Source: an uncultured Oscillospiraceae bacterium (GTDB taxonomy: Bacteria; Bacillota; Clostridia; Oscillospirales; Oscillospiraceae). From it: a stretch of 34,995 nucleotides of DNA. The stretch covers positions 1-34,995 of the forward strand of contig CABVDR010000025.1 of assembly GCA_902497145.1 (NCBI GenBank). The letters are read 5' to 3'. Positions 21,879 to 30,288 of this stretch are shown in pieces. The position numbers were made by a program, and so were the translations under genes. How positions within the stretch are numbered: the stretch's first letter is position 1; each line of letters begins with the position of its first letter. A model generated the notes under the pieces. The model was not told where the DNA came from. It was given only the letters and a program-made list of their open reading frames with translations, and did not search any database.

Positions 21879-22460
21879 GTCCGGGCAGATCGTTTCCCCT
21901 TCCGTGAGGAGAACCTCCACCCGGGAATCGTGGGCCTCAATGGGCACCCGATCCTGAAGCAGCGCAGCTCGGCATAATCCAACCGTTCGACCCGAAAAAT
22001 ATTCCAGCCAGCGGTCATAGTAGCCTCCGCCAAAGCCCAGGCGATAGCCCAGCCGGTCATAACACACAGCAGGGATGAGGGCCAGGCCGATCTCCCCTTT
22101 CTCCAACAGCGGCATCTCCTCGGTGGGCTCCCAGATACCGAAGGCGGCCTGCTTCATAGGGATGTGGGGATCAAACTGCCGCACCTCCATCTGGTGGCCG
22201 GGCAGCATCCGGGGCAGGCCCACCCGCTTGCCCTGCCGGGTGAGCTCCCGCACCAGCTGCTCAGTCTCCGGCTCCCGGCCCGGGATGCCCCAGAAAAGGA
22301 ACAGCGTGTCTGCCTCCCGGACCTGGGGCAGGGAGAGGAAGCGGGCAAACAGGGCCCGGTCGCTCTCTGCCAGCTGTTTGGGAGTCAGGGCGGCCATCTC
22401 CCGGCGCAGCTGGGTGCGCAGGGCCTTCTTGGCCTCAGCGATGGTAGAAGATCCGCTCAT
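21873..22460 (-). CDS. 5-formyltetrahydrofolate cyclo-ligase
   Basis: 195 aa. Converts 5-formyl-THF to 5,10-methenyl-THF with ATP, returning stored folate to one-carbon metabolism. N-terminal KKALRTQLRREMAAL supplies basic ATP-contacting residues; the signature LGFGGGYYDRWL lies near residue 140, after LALIPAVCYDRLGYR. The start overlaps the DJ-1 gene by 26 nt and has no good ribosome binding site, so it is probably translated by coupling to the upstream gene. Last gene of the minus-strand tagA-like/tmk/DJ-1 operon. Confidence 0.92.
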   Translation of the reverse strand: MSGSSTIAEAKKALRTQLRREMAALTPKQLAESDRALFARFLSLPQVREADTLFLFWGIPGREPETEQLVRELTRQGKRVGLPRMLPGHQMEVRQFDPHIPMKQAAFGIWEPTEEMPLLEKGEIGLALIPAVCYDRLGYRLGFGGGYYDRWLEYFSGRTVGLCRAALLQDRVPIEAHDSRVEVLLTEGETICPDK

Positions 22461-22980
22461 TGATGGTACGGGCAGCCTCTTCGCCCCGCAGCACTTCCAC
22501 CAGCTTCAGTCCGAAGTCGAAGGAGGAGCCGCAGGCGTGGCCTGTCACAAATTTGCCGTCTGCCACCGCCCGGGCCTGGGGCAGCACCTTGGCCTTGCCC
22601 AGCTGGTCGTGGCGGGTGGGATAAGAGGTAGCCTCCCGGCCGTCCAGCAGTCCCCAGCGGGCCAGCAGCACGGGACCGGCGCACAGGGCGGCCAGCCAAA
22701 TGTCCCGCTTGGCAGCCTCCTGAATAAGCTGGGAGACCTCATCGCTGTTCCACAGGTTTTCCACACCCACGCCGCCGCCGGGCAGCACGATCATCTCCGC
22801 CTGGTCCAGATCCACTTGGGACAGTTCCAGGTCGGCCTGGACCGTGATGTTGTGTCCCCCGGTGACGGTGGGACCGGACAGGGAGACCAAGGCGGTCTCC
22901 AGCCCGCCCTGCCGCAGCAGATCGGTGGGCACAATAGCCTCAGACTCCTCAAAGCCGGGGGCCAACAGTACATATACCAT
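22435..22980 (-). CDS. DJ-1/PfpI family protein (YajL-like)
   Basis: 181 aa. Small flavodoxin-like fold with the nucleophile-elbow Cys100 in AALCAGPVLLA and the supporting Glu in PGFEESEA at residues 8-14; His128 region RHDQLG follows. Members act as glyoxalases, deglycases or redox chaperones, and which one applies is not decidable here. AAGGAGGG precedes the ATG. Sits 29 nt after tmk and overlaps the cyclo-ligase. Confidence 0.88.
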   Translation of the reverse strand: MVYVLLAPGFEESEAIVPTDLLRQGGLETALVSLSGPTVTGGHNITVQADLELSQVDLDQAEMIVLPGGGVGVENLWNSDEVSQLIQEAAKRDIWLAALCAGPVLLARWGLLDGREATSYPTRHDQLGKAKVLPQARAVADGKFVTGHACGSSFDFGLKLVEVLRGEEAARTINERIFYHR

Positions 22981-23009
22981 GGATAACCCTCCTTATTTTC
23001 ATCGGCGGC

Positions 23010-23678
23010 TCACAGCAGGGGCGCCGCCAGGGACCAAATTTCCTCGTGAATCTCCTCCACGCTGCGCACCGCGCCCTGGGCATTGACGCAGGGGATCACC
23101 TTCCAGCCCAGCAGCCGGGCGGCCTCCAGCGCGCTCTCCCGGCATGCGGCCAGATATCCGGTGTCCAGCTCGTGGATGTCGGCTTTGGTGTGGGTGGCCG
23201 CTTCCCGGCTGCGCAGCAGTTCTACCGCCCGATCCGTCGGCATATCCAGATAGAGCACCAGATCAGGCCGGGGCAGCCCCAGCTTGTCGTGCTCAAAGTC
23301 GTCCAGCCAGCGCAGGAAGGCCTCCCGCTCCTGGGGCGCACACTTTACCGCCTGGTGTACCGCGTTGGAGGTGGTGTAGCGGTCGGTGAGCACCAGCCCC
23401 CCCTGCTCATAGTACTCCCCCCACACCTTTTTCAGGGAGGCGTACCGGTCCACCGCGTAAAAGGCGGAGGCGGCGTAGGCATTCACATCCTGGGGGTGGG
23501 AGCCAAACTCCCCCGCCAGATACATACGAATGAGGGCGGAGGAGGGTTCTTGATACTGGGGAAAGACCAGCTTCTGATACTCCCGGCCGCTCTGGGTCAC
23601 CCGGCGGCACAGAGCCTGAAACTGGGTGGACTTGCCGGAGCCGTCGGTGCCCTCAAAAACAATCAGCCGTCCTGCCAT
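23010..23678 (-). CDS. tmk: Thymidylate kinase
   Basis: 222 aa. Phosphorylates dTMP to dTDP. P-loop FEGTDGSGKST at residues 8-18; DRY motif in LTDRYTTSNAVHQ near residue 98; LID-like REAATHTKADIHE segment. The longer ~220-residue form with a DLVLYLDMPTDRA core is typical of clostridial dTMP kinases. ATG overlaps the preceding stop (TGATG), coupling it to the glycosyltransferase gene. Confidence 0.92.
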   Translation of the reverse strand: MAGRLIVFEGTDGSGKSTQFQALCRRVTQSGREYQKLVFPQYQEPSSALIRMYLAGEFGSHPQDVNAYAASAFYAVDRYASLKKVWGEYYEQGGLVLTDRYTTSNAVHQAVKCAPQEREAFLRWLDDFEHDKLGLPRPDLVLYLDMPTDRAVELLRSREAATHTKADIHELDTGYLAACRESALEAARLLGWKVIPCVNAQGAVRSVEEIHEEIWSLAAPLL

Positions 23679-24418
23679 CACAGCACTCCCGAGCTGCGGC
23701 GGCCGGTAACCCGCTGACCAGCGGCCTTCACCAGCACCAGGGGCAGCTTAGCCATACGGCCAAAGCGCTTGGGCTCCCGGCTGAGGCGGTAGGCCCACTC
23801 CATGCCCATCTTCTGCCACTTCTCCGGGGCCCGCTCCACATTGCCGGCGAACACGTCCAGGGCGCCGCCCAGGCCGATGGCCAGCTTGGCGCCGGTGAGC
23901 AGACCGAAGCGGGCGATCCACTTCTCCTGCTTGGGGGCACCCAGGCAGACAAACAGCAGGTCAGGCTGGGCGGCGGCCACCTCCCGGGCCACGGGATCAG
24001 ACTCTTTAAAATAGCCGTCGTGGGTGCCGCAGATGACAATGTTGGGGTGTTTTTCCGCAATGTTGGCCGCAGCCTCCTCAGCCACGCCGGGCTTAGAGCC
24101 CAACAGGTAGAGCCGGCCGCCCATTTCATTGAGCTCCTCCAGCATGTCGCAGGCAAAGTCGAAGCCGGCTACCCGCTCTTTTAAAGGTGTACCCAAAATC
24201 TTGGCAGAATAGACCACCCCGATACCATCGGGCAGCACCAGATCGGCCCCGTTGAGGATCTTCTGGAACTCCAGGTCCTTCTCAGCGGCCAGCAAAAACT
24301 CGGGATTGGGGGTGACCACATAGTGGAAATCGCTGCTGTGGAGCAGCTCGCGGCCCGCCTGGCGGGCCTCTTCCCGGGTGAGATTATCAAATTGAACGCC
24401 TAACACATTCGTTTTCAA
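23678..24418 (-). CDS. WecG/TagA/CpsF family glycosyltransferase
   Basis: 246 aa from a TTG at 24418, placed 8 nt after GGAGG; the GTG at 24433 would put that site inside the coding sequence. The family (GT26) adds N-acetylmannosamine or a related sugar to a polyprenyl-linked acceptor in wall teichoic acid or enterobacterial common antigen synthesis. Motifs: TPNPEFLLAAEKD, LVLPDGIGVVYSAK with the conserved Asp, and the late LGAPKQEKWIA and GLGGALDVFAGNVERAPEKW. The C-terminal ~40 residues are basic with amphipathic helices, suited to membrane association. Shares a transcription unit with tmk, which is not its usual partner. Confidence 0.9.
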   Translation of the reverse strand: MKTNVLGVQFDNLTREEARQAGRELLHSSDFHYVVTPNPEFLLAAEKDLEFQKILNGADLVLPDGIGVVYSAKILGTPLKERVAGFDFACDMLEELNEMGGRLYLLGSKPGVAEEAAANIAEKHPNIVICGTHDGYFKESDPVAREVAAAQPDLLFVCLGAPKQEKWIARFGLLTGAKLAIGLGGALDVFAGNVERAPEKWQKMGMEWAYRLSREPKRFGRMAKLPLVLVKAAGQRVTGRRSSGVL

Positions 24419-24577
24419 TGGAACATCCTCCACATCATCAAAGAATTGGTTGGACTATGATTATGCCTTCTAGGGGCAATGGTTTCATTCAGGCATCCTA
24501 TTTTATCACGTTTCCCGAGAAAAGTCTATGAAAAAGGGGTAAACAATCCGATTTCCGGGAAATTCCCCGAATTTCGA

Positions 24578-24606
24578 TTGACGCAGGGGGCCGGGAGCAC
24601 CATAAT
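24578..24606 (+). promoter_or_regulatory. Promoter of the pyruvate-kinase-like gene
   Basis: TTGACG (24578-24583), a 17-bp spacer, CATAAT (24601-24606). A short inverted repeat GAAATT..AATTTC lies just upstream of the -35 box and might be an operator. Confidence 0.6.
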
Positions 24607-24639
24607 AGAGACAGCAGCAAAAAAGGAGCGAAGGTTGCT

Positions 24640-25638
24640 ATGGAATTCTACGCCACCCTGGGCGGTGCCTGCCGCGACGCCGCCACCCTGGAAAATCTGT
24701 TCGCCGCCGGAATGACCGGCGCGCGCTTGAATTTGTCCCACACCACGCTGGAGCAGTGTGCTCCCCTGTTAGATGAGGTTTACTGGCCCGCTGCGCAAAA
24801 GGCCGGCCGGGCCGCTCACCTGATCATCGACCTGCAGGGCCCCGAGCTGCGGGTGGGCACGCTCTCCGCCCCAGTCCCTTTGGAAACCGGGAGCCAAACT
24901 GTCCTGGGTCCGGGGGGTATCTCCATTCCCCAAGCGGCCCGGGAGGCCGCCCAGCCGGGCGACCAGATCTCTCTGGACGACAGCGCCCTGCTGCTGCGGG
25001 TGGAGAAGAAGCAGGGGGAGGACCTGGTGTGCCGCATCGAGCGGGGCGGGCTGCTCCAAAGCCGCAAAAGTCTGGCCATTTTAGGCCGGGAGGTCAACAC
25101 CCCCACCCTGACCCAGGAGGACCTGGACCATCTGGCCCAGGCCAAGCGCTTCGGCGTCACCCATATTCTGCAGCCCTTTGTCCGGGGCGCGGAGGACGTG
25201 CGCACCCTCCGCCGGGCCATGCTTAAGGCCGGTCTGGACCAGGGAAAAATCATGGCCAAGATTGAAAACCAGCGCGGTCTGGAGCAGCTGAACGAAATTA
25301 TAGAAGCCGCCGACACCATCTGCATCGCCCGGGGCGACCTGGGCAACAGCATGCCCCTGTGGCAGCTGCCCTCCGCCCAAAAGCACATCGCCCAGGCCTG
25401 CCGGGCCGCAGGGAAACCCTTCTTTGTGGTCACCCAGCTGCTCTGGTCCATGCAGGAGCGGGCGGTACCCACCCGGGCAGAGGTGAGCGATATCTACAAC
25501 GCCGTACTGGACGGCTCCTGTGCCCTGATGCTCACCGGCGAGACCGCCGCCGGCCGCTACCCTGTGGAGGCCATGGACTATCTGGTCAAAACCGCCCGTC
25601 AGGCCCTAACCGATCTTGGAAAGGAGAATGCAGTATGA
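24640..25638 (+). CDS. Pyruvate-kinase-like protein lacking the C-terminal domain
   Basis: 332 aa against ~470-590 for normal pyruvate kinases. The barrel is recognisable: ARLNLSHT (Arg and Asn/Ser of the active site), DLQGPELR where the family has DTKGPEIR, MAKIENQRGLEQLNEI with the catalytic Lys and Glu, CIARGDLG with the metal Asp, VTQLLWSM with the catalytic Thr, and PTRAEVSDIYNAVLDGS..ALMLTGETAAGRYP. The Thr and Lys of DTKGPE are replaced by Leu and Gln, the B domain is short, and the allosteric C-terminal domain is absent. A paralogue of altered or lost activity is more likely than the glycolytic enzyme. GGAGCG precedes the ATG; its stop overlaps the next start (ATGA). Confidence 0.8.
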   Translation: MEFYATLGGACRDAATLENLFAAGMTGARLNLSHTTLEQCAPLLDEVYWPAAQKAGRAAHLIIDLQGPELRVGTLSAPVPLETGSQTVLGPGGISIPQAAREAAQPGDQISLDDSALLLRVEKKQGEDLVCRIERGGLLQSRKSLAILGREVNTPTLTQEDLDHLAQAKRFGVTHILQPFVRGAEDVRTLRRAMLKAGLDQGKIMAKIENQRGLEQLNEIIEAADTICIARGDLGNSMPLWQLPSAQKHIAQACRAAGKPFFVVTQLLWSMQERAVPTRAEVSDIYNAVLDGSCALMLTGETAAGRYPVEAMDYLVKTARQALTDLGKENAV

Positions 25639-26228
25639 TACAGCATATTTTGTTTGTCAACGCCTGTATGCGGGGGCGGGAGGAATCCCGCACCTGGCAG
25701 CTCAGCCAGGCCTTTTTGGCGGCCTGCAAAGCCCGCTGGCCCAAGGCGGAAATTCTGGAGCGGGATCTCACCGTGTGTGATCTTCCAGTTCTTACCGGTC
25801 CCATGACCGTGGAGCGGGACAGCCGCTTCCAGTCCGACCCCTGGGACCCCATGTTTGCCCCCGCCCACGAGATGCAGGGGGCTGATCTGGTGGTAGTGGC
25901 CGCCCCCTACTGGGACCTGAGTTTTCCTGCGGCACTGAAAATCTATCTGGAGTGGGCCAGCGTGCTGGGCATCACCTTCCACTACACCCTGGAGGGCAAG
26001 CAGGAGGGCCTGTGCAAGGCGGGCAACCTGGTATATATCACTACATCCGGCGGCGAAATCGGGGACAAGAACCTGGGCTTTGACTATATAGAGGGCCTGT
26101 GCGGCATGTTCGGCATCTCCCGGGCCCACTGTCTCACCGCCGAGGGGCTGGATGTGTGGGACAACGACACCCAAGCCATTCTCAACCGGGCCAAAAAGCA
26201 GGCGGAAAAGCTGGCCGCCAGCCTCTGA
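25635..26228 (+). CDS. Flavodoxin-fold NAD(P)H-dependent oxidoreductase
   Basis: 197 aa. Start ATG 25635 overlaps the stop of the pyruvate-kinase-like gene, with AAAGGAGAATG upstream. The flavodoxin-like/azoreductase fold is shown by HILFVNACMRGREESRTWQLSQAF (FMN phosphate loop), DLVVVAAPYWDLSFPAALKIYLEW (the family's P-W/Y segment) and the C-terminal YITTSGGEIG region. It is likely to bind FMN and reduce quinones, azo compounds or similar with NAD(P)H; substrate unknown. Forms a two-gene unit with the pyruvate-kinase-like gene. Confidence 0.85.
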   Translation: MIQHILFVNACMRGREESRTWQLSQAFLAACKARWPKAEILERDLTVCDLPVLTGPMTVERDSRFQSDPWDPMFAPAHEMQGADLVVVAAPYWDLSFPAALKIYLEWASVLGITFHYTLEGKQEGLCKAGNLVYITTSGGEIGDKNLGFDYIEGLCGMFGISRAHCLTAEGLDVWDNDTQAILNRAKKQAEKLAASL

Positions 26229-26247
26229 CCTGCAAACATGCTTGTTC

Positions 26248-26276
26248 TTGCCCCGCTTGGGGAAGACTGATATACT
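26248..26276 (+). promoter_or_regulatory. polA promoter
   Basis: TTGCCC (26248-26253), a 17-bp spacer, TATACT (26271-26276). Confidence 0.6.
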
Positions 26277-26324
26277 AGAGCAGATATTTTGCCCCCTTGG
26301 GGGAAGAAACGAGAGGATACCCAC

Positions 26325-29081
26325 ATGAAAAAACTGATGGTCCTGGACGGCAATTCCCTGGTCAACCGGGCCTTTTATGGGGTGAGCCAGAATCTCACCA
26401 CCCGCTCCGGACAGCCTACCAACGCCATCTTCGGCTTTTTAAATATCCTGGGCAAACTGCTGGACGACAGCAATCCCGACGCCCTGTGCGTCACCTTCGA
26501 CCGCAAGGCCCCTACCTTCCGCCACCTGGCCTATGACGGCTACAAGGCCACCCGAAAGGGAATGCCGGATGAGCTGGCAAGCCAGATGCCCATTTTGAAG
26601 GACGTGCTGTCCGCCATGAACATCCCCATCTATGAGATGGACGGCTGGGAGGCGGACGACCTGATGGGCACCATCGCCGCCAAGGACACCGCCTCCGGCT
26701 GGGACACCATCGTGGTTACCGGCGACAAGGACTCCCTCCAGCTGGTCACCGACCACACCACCGTCAAGCTGGTGTCCACCCGCATGGGCCGCACCACCAC
26801 CAAAGATATGACCCCCGAGGCCTTCCGGGAGGAGTATGGCTTTGATCCTATCCATATCATTGACCTGAAGGCCCTCATGGGCGACGCCAGCGACAACATT
26901 CCCGGCGTCAAGGGGGTGGGCGAGAAAACTGCCATGGCTCTGGTGGGCCGGTACGGCTCCATTGACGACCTGTACGCCGCCATGCCCACCCCAGAGATGG
27001 TCCCCGGCACCCCCGCCAAGCCGGGCGTCATCAAAAAGCTCCAGGAGGGGGAGGAGATGGCCCGCATGTCCTACGACCTGGCCACCATCCGCACCAATGC
27101 TCCCCTGGACTTTACCCCCGAGGACAACCTGCGCAAAGAGGTGGACAACAACCGTCTCTACCAGCTGTTTCTGGAGTTGGAGTTTGCCAAGCTCATTGAC
27201 AAATACCACCTTACCGCTCCCCAGGGGGAGGGCGCGCCCCAGGAGAGCAAGATGGTGGAGGGCACCTGCACCAGCGAGGTGGTGCAGGACGCCGCCCGGG
27301 CCCAGGAGCTTCTGGAGCTGTGGCGGCAGGCCGACTATGTGGCCGTTCTGGCTCTGCCCGGCTTGGATGCTGTTTGCGTCAGCTTTAACCCAAGCCCCAC
27401 GGAAGGCCACGGGGCCCTGCTCTTCGCCAACCGCCTGGAGAATTATAACCAGGTACTCCAGGCTCTTTTCGCCGCCGACATTCAGAAGGTGGTCCACGGG
27501 GCCAAGGAGCTGGAGAAGGAGCTGATGGACCAGGGGATTGAGCCCCAGGGCATCCGGTTTGACACCGAGCTGGCCGCCTACCTCCTCTCCCCCACCGACG
27601 GCAGCTACGACCTGGAGAAGCTGGGCCTCACCTACTACAACCAGGAGTTTGCCAAAGCCAAGGAGTATCTGACCCCCGGCGCCTTTGACTCCCTCTTCGC
27701 CTTTACGGAGGCCCACTCCGCCGGGGCTGACCCCTACGCCGGGGCGGAGGACCGGGAGGGAGCCGCCGCCCAGGTCAGCGGCCCCATGGGCGCATTTTTG
27801 AGCCACTGCGCCCTCATTGACTGTCTCTATGAGACCCTGTCCCAGCGCCTGGAGGAACTCAGCCTCACCAAGCTCTATGAGGAAATTGAGCTTCCCCTGT
27901 GCCCCGTGCTGGCCGAGATGGAGCGGGCGGGGGTACTAGTGGACCGGAAGGCTCTGGCCGCCTTCGGCGAGGCCCTGGCCCAGGGCATCCAGAAGGACCA
28001 GGCCCTCATCTACGAGCTGGCCGGGGAGGAATTCAACATCAATTCCACCCAGCAGCTGGGCCACATTCTCTTTGACAACCTGGGCCTGCCCCCGGTGAAG
28101 AAAACCAAAACTGGCTATTCCACCAACGCGGAGGTGCTGGAAAAGCTGCGGGGCAAGCACCCCATCATCGAGGCAATCCTGGACTACCGGCAGCTCACCA
28201 AGCTAAAATCCACCTACGCCGACGGTCTGGGCAAGGTCATCGCCCCCGACGGGCGCATTCACACCTGCTTCCAGAACACCGTCACCGCCACCGGACGGCT
28301 CTCCTCCACCGAGCCAAACCTTCAGAACATTCCCATCCGCACCCAGCTGGGTGCCCAACTCCGGGAGATGTTTGTGGCCGCCCCGGGCAAGGTGCTGGTG
28401 GACGCGGACTACTCCCAGATCGAGCTGCGCCTGCTGGCCCACATGGCCGGGGATCAGGCCATGATTGAGGGTTTCCACAGCGGAGCGGACATCCACACCA
28501 TCACCGCCTCCCAGGTCTTTGGGGTGGCTCCCGACCAGGTCACGCCCCAGATGCGCCGCAGCGCCAAGGCGGTGAACTTTGGCATCGTCTACGGCATCTC
28601 CCCCTTCTCCCTGAGCCAGGACATTGGGGTATCGGTGCAGCAGGCCAAGGAGTATATGGACAAGTACTTTGCCCACTACTCCGGCGTACGTGCCTACATG
28701 GACGGCGTGGTGGAGCAGGGCAAACAGGACGGCTATGTGTCCACCCTCTTCGGCCGCCGCCGCTGGCTGCCCGAGCTCAAGTCCTCCAACTTCAATACCC
28801 GCTCCTTCGGCGAGCGGGTGGCTCTGAACATGCCCATCCAGGGCACTGCCGCCGACATCATCAAGCTGGCCATGATTCGGGTGCGGGACCGCCTGCTCCG
28901 GGAGGGGCTGGAGGGCCGTCTGGTGCTCCAGGTCCACGACGAGCTGATCGTGGAGTGCCCGGAAGCCGAGGCAGAGACGGTGTGCAAGCTGGTGAAGGAG
29001 GAGATGGAGGGCGTATGCCAGCTGTCTGTCCCCCTGCTGGCCGAGACTCACGCCGGCACTACCTGGGCCTCCGCCCACTGA
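26325..29081 (+). CDS. polA: DNA polymerase I
   Basis: 918 aa from the ATG at 26325 (GAGAGGAT upstream; the earlier in-frame ATG-like start lies before this site). Removes RNA primers and fills gaps. Residues ~1-290 are the 5'-3' exonuclease (LMVLDGNSLVNRAFYG, GWEADDLMGTIAA, VVTGDKDSLQLV, LMGDASDNIPGVKGVGEKTA). The middle domain (~315-520) has the 3'-5' exonuclease fold but not its metal ligands: VAVLALPG stands where DTET is expected, and HGAKELEKEL where the second Asp belongs, so proofreading should be absent. The polymerase domain is intact: ATGRLSSTEPNLQNIP, VDADYSQIELRLLAHMAGD, RRSAKAVNFGIVYG, and LQVHDELIVE. Confidence 0.97.
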   Translation: MKKLMVLDGNSLVNRAFYGVSQNLTTRSGQPTNAIFGFLNILGKLLDDSNPDALCVTFDRKAPTFRHLAYDGYKATRKGMPDELASQMPILKDVLSAMNIPIYEMDGWEADDLMGTIAAKDTASGWDTIVVTGDKDSLQLVTDHTTVKLVSTRMGRTTTKDMTPEAFREEYGFDPIHIIDLKALMGDASDNIPGVKGVGEKTAMALVGRYGSIDDLYAAMPTPEMVPGTPAKPGVIKKLQEGEEMARMSYDLATIRTNAPLDFTPEDNLRKEVDNNRLYQLFLELEFAKLIDKYHLTAPQGEGAPQESKMVEGTCTSEVVQDAARAQELLELWRQADYVAVLALPGLDAVCVSFNPSPTEGHGALLFANRLENYNQVLQALFAADIQKVVHGAKELEKELMDQGIEPQGIRFDTELAAYLLSPTDGSYDLEKLGLTYYNQEFAKAKEYLTPGAFDSLFAFTEAHSAGADPYAGAEDREGAAAQVSGPMGAFLSHCALIDCLYETLSQRLEELSLTKLYEEIELPLCPVLAEMERAGVLVDRKALAAFGEALAQGIQKDQALIYELAGEEFNINSTQQLGHILFDNLGLPPVKKTKTGYSTNAEVLEKLRGKHPIIEAILDYRQLTKLKSTYADGLGKVIAPDGRIHTCFQNTVTATGRLSSTEPNLQNIPIRTQLGAQLREMFVAAPGKVLVDADYSQIELRLLAHMAGDQAMIEGFHSGADIHTITASQVFGVAPDQVTPQMRRSAKAVNFGIVYGISPFSLSQDIGVSVQQAKEYMDKYFAHYSGVRAYMDGVVEQGKQDGYVSTLFGRRRWLPELKSSNFNTRSFGERVALNMPIQGTAADIIKLAMIRVRDRLLREGLEGRLVLQVHDELIVECPEAEAETVCKLVKEEMEGVCQLSVPLLAETHAGTTWASAH

Positions 29082-29358
29082 CTTTTCTTGAAAGAAAAGT
29101 CAGCAAAAGAACTTCCTGCGAAACTTCGTTTCGCTTCGTCCCCGCTCAAACATAGGTTGTTATCAAACATATCCTCCGCCACGCCAATTTTCCAATTTGT
29201 TTTAACCCCGTTTTTCCTTGCATTTTGTCGATTGATAACTTAAAATGGAAACAGAGGCAATGTTCCCTGGCAGCGCAGCTGTATAGGGTCACTCCAGCCC
29301 CAGAAGCGAAACGAAGTTTCGCATAACGTTCTTTGCCAAGCTTTCTTTCAAGAAAGCG
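29081..29358. mobile_element. MITE-like element with ~56-bp terminal inverted repeats
   Basis: Left arm 29081-29137 and right arm 29303-29358 are inverted copies: they share TTTCTTGAAAGAAA near the outer end and 21 identical bases (core GCGAAACTTCGTTTCGCTT) at the inner end, with about 80% identity overall. Each arm itself contains two small palindromes. The ~165-bp interior is AT-rich, without a credible gene. The left arm overlaps the polA stop codon by one base. No transposase is present. No clear target duplication is visible. This fills the 308-bp gap between polA and the next gene. Confidence 0.7.
29218..29246 (+). promoter_or_regulatory. Candidate promoter inside the MITE-like element
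   Basis: TTGCAT (29218-29223), a 17-bp spacer, TAAAAT (29241-29246), oriented towards the small membrane protein gene. The spacer holds TTGATAAC, an inverted match to GTTATCAA at about 29159-29166. Confidence 0.5.
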
Positions 29359-29389
29359 GCAAGGAAGCCGCGGAAGAGGAGGGTATGAT

Positions 29390-29629
29390 ATGAACTGGTT
29401 GAGATGGTTGTTGGACCGGGCGGACGAGTACGCCGCCGAGAGCACCTGGCGCGACTTCGCCCTGGTGAAGATCTGCCTTTGCGCCGTGGGGATTTTGTTG
29501 GGCCTCCTGGTTCCCTCCCGGCACAAACCCAAAGCAGCGATTCTGGCCGGGATTGCCTTCGTGGCTACCTACATCCCCCTGATGGCCGACTTTCTCCCCT
29601 ATCTGCTGGACTCCAAAGAGGAATACTAA
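29390..29629 (+). CDS. Small two-helix membrane protein
   Basis: 79 aa. The ATG at 29390 follows GAGGAGGG; the longer frame would run into the MITE arm. An N-terminal amphipathic segment (MNWLRWLLDRADEYAAEST) is followed by two hydrophobic helices, ~28-42 (LVKICLCAVGILLGLLV) and ~49-68 (AAILAGIAFVATYIPLMADF), separated by the basic loop PSRHKPK. Similar small clostridial proteins are often annotated 'permease of phosphate ABC transporter', a label I do not trust; function unknown. Its promoter may lie within the upstream mobile element. Confidence 0.75.
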   Translation: MNWLRWLLDRADEYAAESTWRDFALVKICLCAVGILLGLLVPSRHKPKAAILAGIAFVATYIPLMADFLPYLLDSKEEY

Positions 29630-29633
29630 ATAC

Positions 29634-29663
29634 AAAGCGCCTGTCCTTCCGGACAGGCGCTTT
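29634..29663. terminator. Bidirectional terminator between the small membrane gene and spoIIR
   Basis: A 13-bp perfect stem (29634-29646 with 29651-29663), a TTCC loop, and T-rich flanks on both strands; the two genes converge here. Confidence 0.88.
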
Positions 29664-29664
29664 C

Positions 29665-30288
29665 TTATTTTCCACTCAGCCATCCCCGCAGCTCTCCCAG
29701 CAGCTCCAGGGACTTGAATTTCAGTACATATCCTTCGTTCTCCCGGGTCATCAGTCCCGCCTGGTCCTCTGTGAAGAGGCCGGCCGCTGTGGCGTCGTCC
29801 ACACTCTCAGTGGCCGCTCCAAGGCACAGAGGCGGGAAGGCCACGCACCACCAGTTCTGCCCCGCGCCCTCTCCGATCACCACCCGCAGGGCTGTGTACT
29901 CCCCGGCGGGCAGGGCAAAGTCTCCATACTCCTTGGTGGGGAACCAGCACTCCTCCAGGCGGGCAGTGACGGGATAGTCCTTTCCCGCCTCATTCACCAC
30001 CTGCTGCCCTGCCGCCGCCAGCGCGTCCAGATTGTCCTCCAAAATCGCCCGGGCCTGCTCCAGGGTAGCATCCTGAGGATAGAGTCCCTCGGCCTGTTCC
30101 AGCACCCGGTCCCGCACCGCCAGCTTCAGCTCCTGGTCGGCCTGGGTGTCAGAATTGGCCAGCACATGCAGGCGGATCACCTGCCCGGCCAGCTGGGCCT
30201 GCTCCTGCCCCGCCCAGGCTCCCCACAACAGGGCTGCCAGCACGCCGCACAACAGGGCCACTTCCCACCGCTTCAGCTTCCGATCCAT
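29665..30288 (-). CDS. spoIIR: Stage II sporulation protein R
   Basis: 207 aa from the ATG at 30288. SpoIIR is made in the forespore under sigma-F, secreted into the intermembrane space, and activates SpoIIGA to process pro-sigma-E in the mother cell. The N-terminal membrane/signal segment is VALLCGVLAALLWGAWA (~9-26); the family signature is IRLHVLANSDTQADQELKLAVRDRVL at ~38-63, and a later VRVVIGEG/NWWCVAFPPLCL region is typical. The open frame extends 24 codons upstream through a terminator hairpin and is not used. No good ribosome binding site is free: AGGATGG lies in the hairpin and the ATG directly follows its T tract. Confidence 0.92.
   Translation of the reverse strand: MDRKLKRWEVALLCGVLAALLWGAWAGQEQAQLAGQVIRLHVLANSDTQADQELKLAVRDRVLEQAEGLYPQDATLEQARAILEDNLDALAAAGQQVVNEAGKDYPVTARLEECWFPTKEYGDFALPAGEYTALRVVIGEGAGQNWWCVAFPPLCLGAATESVDDATAAGLFTEDQAGLMTRENEGYVLKFKSLELLGELRGWLSGK

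Noticed and set aside
26439..27806. 455-codon minus-strand frame inside polA
   Set aside because: It lies wholly within the conserved polA coding sequence, with no start signal and Gly/His/Val-rich low-complexity translation.
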